In this document: in pieces, positions 1 to 8,693 of the stretch | Layout: every line of letters begins with the position of its first letter | Position numbering within the stretch: position 1 is the first letter of the stretch | From: Bin87 sp963668585 | GTDB lineage: Bacteria; Chloroflexota; Dehalococcoidia; Lucifugimonadales; UBA3495 | DNA length: 64,000 nucleotides | Direction: 5' to 3' | NCBI GenBank assembly: GCA_963668585.1 | Contig: OY764869.1 | Span: 3,596,001 to 3,660,000, forward strand | The notes under the pieces: generated by a model | The model's input: the letters and a program-made list of their open reading frames with translations, nothing else | The model's database searches: none | Told to the model about the DNA's origin: nothing | Made by a program: the position numbers and the translations under genes

Positions 1-546
1 GAACTGCGGTTCACATTCCAGCAGTTGGCGTCGCGGCTCAATGGCACCGGCGGCCCCATCGTTGGGCGGGCCAATGTGTCGCCCACGGGCGTCGGAGGGG
101 CCTACGCGCTGCACATCGCCGACGTGGCGGTGGACGTGGACACCGGCAAGGTGGACATCCTGCGCTACACCGCCATCCAGGACGCCGGCACGGCGATCCA
201 CCCGTCCTACGTGGAGGGTCAGATCCAGGGTGGCGCGGTGCAGGGCATCGGCTGGGCGCTGAACGAGGAGTACTTCTTCAACGACGACGGACAGATGCAG
301 AACTCCAGCTTCCTGGACTACCGGATGCCCACGGCGCTGGACCTGCCGATGATCGACACGGTGGTGGTGGAGGTGCCCAACCCCGGGCATCCCTACGGCG
401 TGCGGGGCGTGGGTGAGGTGCCCATCGTGCCGCCCATGGCCGCCATCGCCAACGCCATCCACGACGCCACCGGCGTGCGGATGTTGAACCTGCCGATGAA
501 CCCCGGCGCAGTGCTGGAAGCGCTGTGGGAGCAGAACGGGGGATAA
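1..546 (+). CDS. Xanthine dehydrogenase-type molybdopterin-binding subunit, C-terminal part (5' truncated by window)
   Basis: The reading frame is open from base 1, so only the last 181 residues are visible. They match the C-terminal end of the large molybdenum-cofactor subunit of the xanthine dehydrogenase/aldehyde oxidase/CO dehydrogenase family, which hydroxylates heterocycles or aldehydes with water as oxygen donor. Typical features are the ANVSPTGVGGAYA stretch, the IQDAGTAIHP and GQIQGGAVQGIG segments that wrap the cofactor, and the GVGE motif near the end, whose glutamate (residue 139 of the visible part) is the catalytic base in the family. The final segment, NAIHDATGVR followed by PMNPGAVLEAL, is the usual ending. 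The substrate cannot be told from this fragment. Iron-sulfur and FAD subunits would be expected upstream of the window. Confidence 0.9.
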   Translation, partial: ELRFTFQQLASRLNGTGGPIVGRANVSPTGVGGAYALHIADVAVDVDTGKVDILRYTAIQDAGTAIHPSYVEGQIQGGAVQGIGWALNEEYFFNDDGQMQNSSFLDYRMPTALDLPMIDTVVVEVPNPGHPYGVRGVGEVPIVPPMAAIANAIHDATGVRMLNLPMNPGAVLEALWEQNGG

Positions 547-574
547 TCCCGCCGGCGCACTCCGTTGGTAGAAT

Positions 575-602
575 GTAGGGGCGGATGATTATCCGCCCCT
601 AC
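575..602. repeat. Palindromic repeat, family A (ggggcggat-gatt-atccgcccc)
   Basis: This is a perfect inverted repeat with 12-bp arms and a 4-base gatt loop, 40 bp after the dehydrogenase stop. The same core recurs three times at 3091-3356 and in decayed form near 18625. It behaves as a dispersed REP-like hairpin and could also slow transcription into the next gene. Confidence 0.8.
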
Positions 603-628
603 GCCGCTTACCGATCAGGACATGACAA

Positions 629-1738
629 ATGACTACGTATGAAATGGGAAGAATCGAGCCTGTAGATGTGAGTGAGCTGTGGAGAGGTGAGGGAGTAGAG
701 TTCGCACGGTGGCTGTCAGAAAATATTCAACAGCTAGGCGCTCCGCTGCATATGGATCTGGAATTGGTCCGATTGGAGCCTCCGGTCGGATGGTTTTGGC
801 TAAACGTACTAGCCAAAGAAGTAGGCAGCGAAAATTTGGTGGCTGTCGCTCTGCAGCGTGATAATAGCCGGCACGAATTGCTTGGTTCCTTGGTAGCGTA
901 CGCAGCTCGGCACGATGCCAAAACTCTAGTGTGGGTGACATCGAACTTCCGTAGAGAGCATCGAGAAACACTCGAATGGCTGAATCAATTGACGCCCGAT
1001 GACGTTGAAGTTTATGGGGTCGAGATACGTGCGATTCAAATAGGCGAATCACCTCCCGCCCACGAATTTCGTCCGGTGGCTTTCGGTGACGCGCTGGCGA
1101 AACGAGGCCGAGTAGCCGCAAGTGGCCTTACGCCCGTCGCATACCGACGTTTGACGTTCTTTCAACCATTAGTCGAGGATCTGTGGCGTGAGGGGTTCAC
1201 GAATCGAACCACGGCGCGGAGCAGCGGCGGACAATCTTTCCCATCCGGATTCTCAGGTATTTCCTACAATGCAACCTTCGGCTGGGGCAAAGCTTTGGTA
1301 CATATTTGGATTTCAACCGGAGACCAGAGCAAAACCGAGAGCATCTACAAATCTTTATTGGAGCGCGAGCCCACTCTAACTAGGAAATTAGACGACTTGG
1401 AATTTGACCTGTTCGGCCGACTAGGCGGTGGCAGGCGGGTTAGCGCTGGGATGTCCCGAGCCGGATCTCTGAACTCGTCGGACGAGGAACTCGAGGGGAT
1501 CAGAGCTTGGATGTATGCGAGTCTCACTTCGCTCAAGGATGCTTTCCAACCGCACCTGGAAACGGTGATGGGTGAATTGCAGGCAGCCGAAGCCCGTGAT
1601 CAGGATGCAGCTGCCGAAGATTGGCAAGGGCAAGCTGTCGAAGGGACTGCGACAACACCACTTGTGTACGAACTCGATGCTGGGCCAACCGAAGAAACTG
1701 AGGAGCAACCTGCAACCCAGCATCCGGAGGAAGCTTGA
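629..1738 (+). CDS. DUF4268-type protein with degenerate PD-(D/E)XK-like N-terminal domain
   Basis: The product has 369 residues. Residues about 15-150 form a domain homologous to the whole of the next gene and resembling restriction-endonuclease-fold domains that precede DUF4268. Residues about 155-290 (YRRLTFFQPLVEDL, GFTNRTTA, a WGKALVHIWIST strand) resemble DUF4268 itself, and the tail is acidic and low in complexity. Where the neighbour has SLDILAHD and AIENQ, this protein has WLNVLAKE and AVALQ, so the putative catalytic Asp and Glu are lost. It may therefore be a binding or scaffolding partner rather than a nuclease. AGGA lies 8 bases before the ATG. The next gene begins 2 bp after the stop. 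By eye the GC content is clearly lower than in neighbouring catabolic genes, which suggests transfer. Confidence 0.7.
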   Translation: MTTYEMGRIEPVDVSELWRGEGVEFARWLSENIQQLGAPLHMDLELVRLEPPVGWFWLNVLAKEVGSENLVAVALQRDNSRHELLGSLVAYAARHDAKTLVWVTSNFRREHRETLEWLNQLTPDDVEVYGVEIRAIQIGESPPAHEFRPVAFGDALAKRGRVAASGLTPVAYRRLTFFQPLVEDLWREGFTNRTTARSSGGQSFPSGFSGISYNATFGWGKALVHIWISTGDQSKTESIYKSLLEREPTLTRKLDDLEFDLFGRLGGGRRVSAGMSRAGSLNSSDEELEGIRAWMYASLTSLKDAFQPHLETVMGELQAAEARDQDAAAEDWQGQAVEGTATTPLVYELDAGPTEETEEQPATQHPEEA

Positions 1739-1740
1739 TC

Positions 1741-2199
1741 ATGGCAAGACCGGAACTGGGCACCATAGAACGCGTGAACCCCCGGTGTATATGGCACTTG
1801 GAAGATCGCAATTTCACTCCGTGGCTCTCCGACCACCTCTCACTATTGGGTGAAGCACTAGGCATGGAACTGCACTACGTCCACAAGGAGGCTTCGACGG
1901 GGACTTTTTCGCTGGACATACTAGCGCACGATGGTAGTGGTGCGTATGTCGCGATCGAAAATCAGCTGGAGTGGAGCGACAACAGTCACTTGGGACAGGT
2001 TTTGACTTACGCGTCGCATTTTGACGCGCGGACCCTCATCTGGGTAGCTCCAAAATTCAACGACGTACATCGCTCCGCCATTGAGTGGCTCAACAAGCAG
2101 ACGGCCGGCGCGATCAAGATTTATGCCGTAGAAGTGAGCACCATCAGGATCGAGCGTTCGCCCATAGCCGTTAGCTTCAGCCCGGTTGTTGTCCCCTGA
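1741..2199 (+). CDS. Small PD-(D/E)XK-like nuclease-domain protein
   Basis: The product has 152 residues and is homologous along its length to the N-terminal half of the preceding gene, but has no DUF4268 region. It retains the residues expected of a PD-(D/E)XK-type active site: an Asp in LDILAHD, and Glu and Gln in IENQLEW. These are followed by the conserved QVLTYASHFDARTLIWVAP and HRSAIEWLN segments. GGAGG at 1726-1730 lies 10 bases before the ATG at 1741, which is why this start is preferred over a TTG at 1735. It probably forms an operon with the gene before it, with complementary losses in the two copies. Restriction or defence is a reasonable guess, but no methylase or other defence gene is adjacent. 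Confidence 0.65.
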   Translation: MARPELGTIERVNPRCIWHLEDRNFTPWLSDHLSLLGEALGMELHYVHKEASTGTFSLDILAHDGSGAYVAIENQLEWSDNSHLGQVLTYASHFDARTLIWVAPKFNDVHRSAIEWLNKQTAGAIKIYAVEVSTIRIERSPIAVSFSPVVVP

Positions 2200-2255
2200 G
2201 CCGGCGCAGGTGCCTTGGACAGTATTTGCAACTGGACAAATGGAGGGGGGTACCA

Positions 2256-2666
2256 ATGAAACTCACCGAACTCATCGGTGCTGCGCCGTGGCGTGAGGCG
2301 GTTATGTTTCGTGAGACTTGGCCGCATGAGTATGTACTGCTGCAGAAGGACGGGCATCGGGAGTTGATGCAGGCGGTGTGCCAGCGGATCCGCGACGGCG
2401 AGGCTTTCAAGGGGTATTTCTTCACACGTCGGATGGACTACGTGTTCGTCGGCGATTACAAGTACTGGTTCATGGCCGACGCGGACACCATCAAGGGCGT
2501 GCTGGATGACGGCGACAGCGATCGGGAGGTGGTGCTGAACCGCGCCCGGCTGTATCATGATCGGCGTGATTTCTACATCCAGTTCGGCGACACCGGGATG
2601 CCAGACGACTATCCCAGCCCGCCCTATTGGCTGAAGCAAAAGGACACCGACGACGCCAAGGAGTGA
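2256..2666 (+). CDS. Conserved-looking hypothetical protein, 136 aa
   Basis: I do not recognise the family. The start at 2256 is supported by GGAGG at 2242-2246. The protein is soluble and rich in aromatic and charged residues (APWREAVMF, PHEYVLLQKDG, RRMDYVFVGDYKYW, YPSPPYWLKQK). It has no signal peptide or membrane segment. The cupin gene starts 6 bp after its stop, so the two are almost certainly co-transcribed and may act on the same small molecule. Confidence 0.6.
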   Translation: MKLTELIGAAPWREAVMFRETWPHEYVLLQKDGHRELMQAVCQRIRDGEAFKGYFFTRRMDYVFVGDYKYWFMADADTIKGVLDDGDSDREVVLNRARLYHDRRDFYIQFGDTGMPDDYPSPPYWLKQKDTDDAKE

Positions 2667-2671
2667 TCACA

Positions 2672-3067
2672 ATGACGACGACTGACCAGCAGACCGGCAT
2701 GAAGCCCTACGTGGTGCATACCGTGGGCGACGCCTCCGAGACCGTCCAGACTCCCGGCATGGTGCGCCAGCCGGCGATCGTGCCCGGCAAGGGCGACACC
2801 ACGAAGATCTGGATGGGCAAGGTGACCGCCGCGCCTCGCGAAAAGGGCCCTCCGCACACCCACCTGGAAGCCGAGACCGCCGCCTACGTGCTCAAGGGAC
2901 ACGTGCGGGTCTATTTCGGCGAGAACTTTGAGGATTGGATCGAAGCCGGCCCCGGCGACTTCATCTTCGTGCCGGCCAACACCCCGCACATCGAAGAGAA
3001 CCCCTACGACGAGGAGCAGGAAGGTATCCTGTGCCGCGCGCCGGACAACCTCGTCGTGAACCTGTAA
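2672..3067 (+). CDS. Cupin-domain protein
   Basis: The product has 131 residues and a single beta-barrel cupin domain. Cupin motif 1 is visible as PPHTHLEAETAAYVLKG with metal-ligand-type His and Glu residues, and motif 2 as GPGDFIFVPANTPH. Such small cupins bind a metal and a small ligand and act as isomerases, dioxygenases or sensors; the substrate is not evident. AAGGAG at 2658-2663 supports the ATG at 2672. Its last 14 codons and 3' flank are repeated twice more downstream as a 120-bp tandem array, and the third copy ends in a terminator-like hairpin. Confidence 0.85.
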   Translation: MTTTDQQTGMKPYVVHTVGDASETVQTPGMVRQPAIVPGKGDTTKIWMGKVTAAPREKGPPHTHLEAETAAYVLKGHVRVYFGENFEDWIEAGPGDFIFVPANTPHIEENPYDEEQEGILCRAPDNLVVNL

Positions 3068-3357
3068 ACATCTGACCGTAGCAAACGGGGAGGGGCGGAT
3101 GATTGTCCGCCCCTACACTCGGAGGTTGCTCGCGACCCGGACGGTATCCTGTGCCGGGCGCCCGACAACTTGGTGGTGAACCTGCAACCATCTGACCGTC
3201 GCAAACGCGAAGGGGCGGATGATTATCCGCCCCTACATTCCGAAGTTGCTCGCGACCCGGACCGTATCCTGTGCCGTGCGCCGGACAACCTGGTGGTGAA
3301 CCTGTAAACATCTGACCGTAGCACACGCGCAGGGGCGGATGATTATCCGCCCCTTTT
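3025..3357. repeat. 120-bp tandem repeat, 2.8 copies, built from the cupin gene 3' end
   Basis: Units begin at about 3025, 3145 and 3265 with an exact 120-bp period. Each contains the last codons of the cupin gene (starting gtatcctgtgcc), its stop region (taa in copies 1 and 3, caa in copy 2), the spacer catctgaccgt, and a family-A palindrome (3091-3116, 3211-3236, 3331-3356). Copies differ by scattered substitutions, so the array is not recent. The duplicated coding ends have no start and are not genes. Confidence 0.9.
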
Positions 3358-3360
3358 TCG
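3331..3360 (+). terminator. Terminator-like hairpin (family-A palindrome plus T-run)
   Basis: In the third repeat copy the arm aggggcggat and its complement enclose a gatt loop and are followed directly by ttttt. This has the form of a Rho-independent terminator and would end the transcript of the hypothetical-cupin pair. The first two copies lack the T-run. Confidence 0.6.
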
Positions 3361-3487
3361 TCTCCACGCTCCCGCCCACAAGCCGCTCGCGAAAGTCACG
3401 GCGTCGCCGCCATCGACATCCGGCGCGGTGTCGAGAACGCCAGTCCCGAAGAATCTACCAGTCCTGGCATCCGGGCAAATCCGGCGG

Positions 3488-3721
3488 TTATTTGCCCCGG
3501 CGGAACAGGTTGCGGACTATGTTCAGCGGCTGCGACCTGGGTTCTTCCATAGCGATAGGCTTGTTGCGTCCGGATGCCCATCCCTCCGGGTCCCGCTCGA
3601 AGGCGACACGGCACCCGGGGGCGCAGAAGTAGTAGGTCTGGCCGTCAAAATCGCTGGTTCCCCCGTTGGGGCTATCGGTGTCCACCTGCATCAGGCAGAT
3701 GGGATCGGTTGCGGTTGCCAT
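3488..3721 (-). CDS. YHS-domain protein
   Basis: The product has 77 residues. It contains a YHS-type metal-binding domain: DPICLMQVDTDSPN near the N-terminus, then TYYFCAPGCRVAFERDPEGW, with cysteines at the expected ICLM and FCAPGC positions. YHS domains are frequent partners or fused tails of copper ATPases. This one lies downstream of CopA on the same strand, separated by about 230 bp without other genes. A copper-binding accessory role is inferred from context. Confidence 0.85.
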   Translation of the reverse strand: MATATDPICLMQVDTDSPNGGTSDFDGQTYYFCAPGCRVAFERDPEGWASGRNKPIAMEEPRSQPLNIVRNLFRRGK

Positions 3722-3955
3722 GATGTGCGCGTCCTGTTCCTGAGTTGTCGGCGGGCGATGTTGCGAATCCGGTGGTCCGAGGGATTGCGCGGGCGTCGTC
3801 CGGCGCGGGCGAATACGAGCCTACTCGGTTGCCTCACTTGCACCGTGCGCGCCCATCCATGCAGTCTGAATCCTGACTATCCTCGTGGTTCCGGCCGTTC
3901 AGCGCATTGTAACATCGCCGCCCCGCTCGTCCTTGTGGCAGCAGGTTGCAGGCCA

Positions 3956-6286
3956 TCAGCCCAACCTGACACCCCGCAGACGCAGGGAGTTGCTCACCAC
4001 GCTCACCGAACTGAACGCCATCGCCAGCGCGGCCAGGATAGGGTTCAGGAACCCGGCGTCCCCGAAGAAGAACGTCAGGCCACCGGGCACGCCGCCCAGC
4101 GCAGTGAAGACGGGATACAGCGCGCCGGCGGCCACGGGAATCAGCAGCGCGTTGTAGAAAAACGCCCAGAAGAGATTCTGGCGAATCGTCCGCATCGTTG
4201 CGCGCGACAACTCCAACGCCGGCGCGATCGCTGCCAGATCATCCCGCATCAACGTGATGTCGGACGTCTCCCGCGCGATGTCCGTGCCGCCGCCCATGGC
4301 GATGCCGACGTCGGCCCGCGCCAGCGCCGGCGCGTCGTTGATGCCGTCGCCAACCATGGCCACCACGCCGCCGTCGGCTTGCAGCAGAGCGACGGTGGCC
4401 GCCTTGTCGTCGGGGAGCATTCCGGCGTGGCATTCCTCAATGCCGCACTGTGCGGCCACCGCTTCGGCCACCTCCGGCCGGTCGCCGGTCAGCATCACCA
4501 CGCGCGCACCGGTGGACCTCAGCGCCGCGACCGCTTCCGGTGTTTCCGGCTTGACGGCGTCGGCCACCGCAATGACCCCCATCATGCGGCCGTTCCGGGC
4601 AACGAACATGGGCGTTTTTCCCTGCTCCCCAAATCGGCCCGCAGCCGCCGACAAACCGGAGTCCGCGACGATGCCACGGTCCACAACCAGAAAGGCGTTG
4701 CCCACCACCACATCCTCACCGTCCACCGTCGCCGTGACGCCGGCGCCGCGATGCGCGACAAAATCGGTGGGAGTCGCCAGAGCCAACCCCTGAGCCCAAG
4801 CGTGCTCGACCACGGCCCGTCCGATGGGATGCTCCGACAACTGTTCGGCGGACGCCGCGCAGGCCAACACATCGGTGGCGGAGATGCCGGCGGCGGGAGT
4901 AACTTCGGTCACCTGCGGACGCCCCATCGTCAGCGTGCCCGTCTTGTCAACGGCGACGACGTTCACACGATGCGCGGTTTCCAGGACGGCCGCGCTGCGC
5001 ACCAGGATGCCGCGTTCGGCGGCCTTGCCGACGCCCACGATGATGGCGGTTGGCGTCGCGAGACCGAGAGCGCAGGGGCACGCGATGATGAAAACGGCCA
5101 CCAGGGTCAGCATGGCGTAGTACCAAGCTTCGGAGGAGAACGGCGCCCCTGGCCCCAGGAACAGCCACACCGTGGCCGCCGTCAGGGCTATCAACCCGAC
5201 CGCCGGCACGAATACCGCGGAAACGCGATCCGCCAAACGCTGCACCGGCGCCGCAGACCCCTGGGCCTCCTCCACCAATCGAATCACCCGGGACAGGGTC
5301 GTATCAGCACCGACGCGGGTGGCCCGCATCATGAATCCGCCGGTCCCGTTCAACGTCCCCGTCAATACCGCATCCCCGACGGATTTTTCGGCCGGCATGC
5401 TCTCTCCGGTCAGCGCCGACTCGTCGACCTCGGTGCTGCCGCTGCTGATATCGCCGTCCACCGGTATTTGCTCGCCCGGACGCACGGCCAGAGTGTCGCC
5501 GACCTCAATCTGATCGATGGCGACCTCCAGGATCGTGCCGTCGCGGTCCACCCGGTGCGCCATCTGGGGCCGCAGATCCAGCAGTCGGCCAATGGCGTTG
5601 GAGGCGCGGGACAGCGCCCGGGATTCCAGCCATCGCCCCAGCAGGATCAGGGCGATGATGATGGCCGCCATATCGAAGTGCAGCTGATACCAATTCGCCA
5701 CCGTGACGCCAAGGAAGGTAGAGATCAGCATCAGCGCGACCGACACCGCGCTGGCTGCGTAGGCGACGCTAGTGCCCAGCGCGATGAGGGTGTGCATATT
5801 GGGTTGCAGCCGCCGGAGTCCGGAGAATCCCGCCACGTAGAAGGGCCAACCGGCCCATAGCTGGACCGGCGTGGCGAGCGCCCACAGCAGCAGCGGATAC
5901 CACCACAGGACCAGCCGTCCATCATCCGTCAACGGCAGGCCTACAAAAGATCCCAGCACCAGCAGGATGCCGCCGGCCGCGGCAACAAGGAACCGACGCC
6001 TCAGATCACGTTCTTCGGCTGACCGGCCGGAGTCCGCGTCGCTGTTGGTTGCGTCGGTATCCAGGCGGTAGCCGGCATCGGCGACGGCGCGCGCCAGGTG
6101 GTCCAGCGGGGGGTCCTGGGCGGCGAGCGCGTCAAGGCTCACCGTGGCCCGCGCGGTCGCCAGGTTGATGGACACGTCGGACACACCCGGGACGGTGCGG
6201 ATCGCCTCGCCCACGTGGTGGACACAGGCTGCGCACGTCATCCCCGAAACCGGAATGATCAGCGTGTCGGAATGTGATTGGGCCAT
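3956..6286 (-). CDS. copA: Copper-translocating P1B-type ATPase
   Basis: The product has 776 residues and is a complete heavy-metal ATPase that exports Cu(I) across the cytoplasmic membrane. Domains in order are one N-terminal HMA domain (GMTCAAC, Cys18 and Cys21), transmembrane helices, the actuator loop with TGES, the ion-site CPC motif (Cys403-Pro-Cys405), the phosphorylation motif DKTGT (Asp447), the nucleotide-binding HP motif (SEHPIGRAV), the hinge GDGINDAPAL, and a last helix pair carrying FFYNAL and SSVSVVSNS. The YN and serine-rich signatures fit Cu(I) specificity. ATG at 6286 is used; a TTG three codons earlier is less likely. The DUF35 gene upstream ends 28 bp away, so the genes may share a transcript. 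The YHS gene follows. Confidence 0.95.
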   Translation of the reverse strand: MAQSHSDTLIIPVSGMTCAACVHHVGEAIRTVPGVSDVSINLATARATVSLDALAAQDPPLDHLARAVADAGYRLDTDATNSDADSGRSAEERDLRRRFLVAAAGGILLVLGSFVGLPLTDDGRLVLWWYPLLLWALATPVQLWAGWPFYVAGFSGLRRLQPNMHTLIALGTSVAYAASAVSVALMLISTFLGVTVANWYQLHFDMAAIIIALILLGRWLESRALSRASNAIGRLLDLRPQMAHRVDRDGTILEVAIDQIEVGDTLAVRPGEQIPVDGDISSGSTEVDESALTGESMPAEKSVGDAVLTGTLNGTGGFMMRATRVGADTTLSRVIRLVEEAQGSAAPVQRLADRVSAVFVPAVGLIALTAATVWLFLGPGAPFSSEAWYYAMLTLVAVFIIACPCALGLATPTAIIVGVGKAAERGILVRSAAVLETAHRVNVVAVDKTGTLTMGRPQVTEVTPAAGISATDVLACAASAEQLSEHPIGRAVVEHAWAQGLALATPTDFVAHRGAGVTATVDGEDVVVGNAFLVVDRGIVADSGLSAAAGRFGEQGKTPMFVARNGRMMGVIAVADAVKPETPEAVAALRSTGARVVMLTGDRPEVAEAVAAQCGIEECHAGMLPDDKAATVALLQADGGVVAMVGDGINDAPALARADVGIAMGGGTDIARETSDITLMRDDLAAIAPALELSRATMRTIRQNLFWAFFYNALLIPVAAGALYPVFTALGGVPGGLTFFFGDAGFLNPILAALAMAFSSVSVVSNSLRLRGVRLG

Positions 6287-6314
6287 ATGGCCCAATTATA
6301 CCAAGTGGGCGGTT

Positions 6315-6755
6315 TTACGCGGCGCGGAACATCGGGAGCGAGATGTTCTCGTCGATTTCCTCGAATTCCACTGCGACCGACATTCCGCATTGGACGGCAT
6401 CGGGACGGATTTCGCCCTCGGCAAACTCGATGCCCACCAGCCAGGACGGGATGCGCGCGCCTTCCTCCAGTTCAACCACCGCCGCGATGTAGGGCACCTT
6501 GTCCCGGAACGCGGGCGTCGGCCCCCGGTGGACGATGGCGAAGGTGTGAAGGGTGCCGCGACCACTGCTTTGGATCCAGTCGGTGTCTCGCGAAAAGCAG
6601 TCGGGGAAGGGGCAGATGTCGCGGGGATAGAAATAGGCCCGGTCGCAGGCGGCACAGTGGCGCAGCCACAGCTCACCGGCTTTGCACTTTTCCCAGTAGA
6701 AATCGGATTCCGGTTGCGGAGCAGGCAGGGGGATCTGAGGTGCGGCCTGTGTCAT
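6315..6755 (-). CDS. DUF35-type zinc-ribbon/OB-fold protein
   Basis: The product has 146 residues. It starts with an amphipathic segment (FYWEKCKAGELWLRHC), continues with a rubredoxin-like zinc ribbon (CAACDRAYFYPRDICPFPDC), and ends in an OB-fold with HTFAIVHRG and VPYIAAVVELEEG. This is the standard DUF35/OB_aCoA_assoc architecture. Family members usually bind acyl-CoA and partner a thiolase or HMG-CoA-synthase-like enzyme; no such partner is next door here. The ATG at 6755 was chosen because the domain begins just after it and the longer upstream frame is low in complexity. Confidence 0.88.
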   Translation of the reverse strand: MTQAAPQIPLPAPQPESDFYWEKCKAGELWLRHCAACDRAYFYPRDICPFPDCFSRDTDWIQSSGRGTLHTFAIVHRGPTPAFRDKVPYIAAVVELEEGARIPSWLVGIEFAEGEIRPDAVQCGMSVAVEFEEIDENISLPMFRAA

Positions 6756-6855
6756 TTTGTGATTCTCCGGTTGTGGGCTGTGGGTGATCGTTGGCCCATA
6801 AATCGTCGCCAAGCATACCGACAGTCGGGGGCCGGCGCAAGCGGATGGGGGATGC

Positions 6856-7806
6856 TCAGTCCTCGAAGAAGCGGCGGGGGTTGTCAACCATTATGGTGTT
6901 CACGTCGCCGTCGGTGGCACCAAGTTCGACCAGGCGGGGCAGGACGTTGCGGGAGATGAACAGGTACCCGTCGGGGTTGAAGGCTTCGCGCTCGCGGCGC
7001 AGTTCGTCAGACGGCTGCACCACCGGAGTGGAATGGTCGTGGGACAGCATCAGGCGATGGGTCCAGCCAGCGTCGATGAGTTGTTTTACGACGGCGGTGC
7101 GCGTCTCCCACCTGGGAGTTTCAGGGGTGCGGCCACCAGGGTAGCGGTCGAGCCCGAGCCAGACACCCTCTTCCAGCAAGCCGATGAGATAACCGACGTC
7201 GGTATCGTCGTTGCTATGGCCGATGTACACACGGTTCAGGTCAACGCCCTCCTCCTTGAGGATGCGAACCTGCTGCTCGCCGACTCGGTCGGGCGACCAG
7301 GTGTGGGTGCTGATGCGGGTGCCGGTGGCGTTGCAGGCACGGGCAGCGGCACGGAGGACGATCTCCTCGTTTTCGGTGATGCCGCCGCGATCGCTGGCCA
7401 CCTTGATGATGCCGGCCTTGACGCCGGTGTCCTCGATGCCTTCCTCAATTTCCCTGATGAACAGAGCGGCAACCCTGTCAACCGGAGCGCCCCAGAAGAT
7501 GCGCGGGATGGCCAGGTGGTTGCCGGTGCAGGGGATGGCGTGGACGCCGGAGCGACGGCTGACGTCCTGCATGAGCGGGATGTCGCGGCCGAGGTCGAGG
7601 GTGGTGACGTCGATGATGGTGCGGACGCCGCCGGCGTAGGCTTCGGACAACGCGGCGCTGGCGGCGTCGGCGATGGCGTCCATGTCCTGAAAACCGGGGT
7701 AGGCAGCGGCGGTTCCGGCCGCGCCCAGGGTGATGTGCTCGTGGCTGAGGGTGAAACCGAGGTCGGCGGAATCGATGGGGCCGAGCACGGTGTTGACTTG
7801 AGACAT
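6856..7806 (-). CDS. Phosphotriesterase-family metal-dependent hydrolase
   Basis: The product has 316 residues and is a TIM-barrel amidohydrolase of the phosphotriesterase (PHP/PLL) type. Metal ligands are visible in order: SHEH after the first strand, a likely carboxylated Lys in GIIKVASD, His in ISTHTW, His in IGHSND, and Asp in LSHDHS. Relatives hydrolyse lactones, phosphotriesters or related esters, and the natural substrate here is unknown. GGAGG just before the ATG at 7806 sets the start. The DUF488 gene lies upstream and the DUF35 gene downstream on the same strand. Confidence 0.9.
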   Translation of the reverse strand: MSQVNTVLGPIDSADLGFTLSHEHITLGAAGTAAAYPGFQDMDAIADAASAALSEAYAGGVRTIIDVTTLDLGRDIPLMQDVSRRSGVHAIPCTGNHLAIPRIFWGAPVDRVAALFIREIEEGIEDTGVKAGIIKVASDRGGITENEEIVLRAAARACNATGTRISTHTWSPDRVGEQQVRILKEEGVDLNRVYIGHSNDDTDVGYLIGLLEEGVWLGLDRYPGGRTPETPRWETRTAVVKQLIDAGWTHRLMLSHDHSTPVVQPSDELRREREAFNPDGYLFISRNVLPRLVELGATDGDVNTIMVDNPRRFFED

Positions 7807-7871
7807 GGTGATTCCCTCCGGATTGAGGCTGCCGGTTTCCGGCGTTCGATGCGGCGGTGGAAGTTGAACAG

Positions 7872-8309
7872 TCAGACCAAGTGGATGATTTCGACGTTGC
7901 CCCAATGCTGCTGCAGGTGCTCGGCGACCAGGCGTCGGTGGCAACGCTCGGGCGTGGGTTCACTGCACAGCAGACAACTGTCGGCGATTATATCCCGGGG
8001 AATCGAGGCGTGGATGAGGCGGCGTTCAATCTGGCGGGTGAATATGGGAACGTATTCGTCCCAGGTGACCTGCTTGGCGCGGTAGGCGTCGAGCAGTTCG
8101 TCGGAGGGGGCCAACTTGGGCAGGTGGATGTAATCCATGCCGCAGAGTTCGCGCAGGAACCAGGGGAGATCTGCTCTCTTGGAGAATCCGGCGAGGCCCG
8201 AGGTGTTACGCCGGCGAATGTCCACGACGCGTTTTGCGCCAGACTCGCGGAGCAGGCCGAAGAACTGGGACGCCGACTTGCGGGTGAAGCCGATGGTGTA
8301 GAGTTTCAC
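7872..8309 (-). CDS. DUF488-family protein
   Basis: The product has 145 residues and is complete. Diagnostic segments are YTIGFTRKSASQFF at the start, VVDIRRRNTSG after the first strand, and near the end LLCSEPTPERCHRRLVAEHL with the conserved Cys-Glu and Cys-His-Arg pattern. The function of this small family is not established. It is divergently transcribed from the selenoprotein gene with about 385 bp between them, and is followed by the phosphotriesterase gene. Confidence 0.9.
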   Translation of the reverse strand: MKLYTIGFTRKSASQFFGLLRESGAKRVVDIRRRNTSGLAGFSKRADLPWFLRELCGMDYIHLPKLAPSDELLDAYRAKQVTWDEYVPIFTRQIERRLIHASIPRDIIADSCLLCSEPTPERCHRRLVAEHLQQHWGNVEIIHLV

Positions 8310-8693
8310 TGAGCGCCATCCCAGCCATCATGGGCGATGGGCAATCGGTGCGATGTTGCGCGGCAGGGCGGATTGTTGCACGAAAGTTATTGACAACCCT
8401 GATCGGGGAAACCGGACATTGAGCGTCGGTGGGCAGCATCGGCAGTCTATCACCTCGGTCGGTGGACTGCGCAATTGGCAACTGTTATGGTGGCGCCGGA
8501 AGGCAAGATTCAGATTCCCGAGTGTTGGCTGCGCCCAATTCGCAGAATCACTCGGCGGCGGTTGCGAGGCTTTATGATGCGCCCTTCATGGCGTCAGAAC
8601 GACAACCGCCATTCGCAATTGGAAATGTTTGAACGCGGAATCGCTGTAAGAATGCACGACGATTCCGCATCGAAAGCAACGGTGGAGGCAACC
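8310..8693. other. Divergent intergenic region
   Basis: This is about 380 bp between the DUF488 gene and the selenoprotein gene. The selenoprotein frame is open back to 8475, but that stretch is basic and of low quality, lacks the family's residues and has no ribosome site, so I treat it as non-coding. It probably carries both promoters; I see no convincing -35/-10 pair. Confidence 0.4.

Noticed and set aside
2197..2255. Second selenocysteine TGA at the end of the small nuclease-like gene
   Set aside because: The continuation is only 19 codons of unrelated sequence, no hairpin follows at the right distance, and no family has Sec there.
3428..5860. Long plus-strand frame opposite copA
   Set aside because: It is an antisense shadow of a clear copper ATPase, with low-complexity Arg/His/Gly-rich translation.
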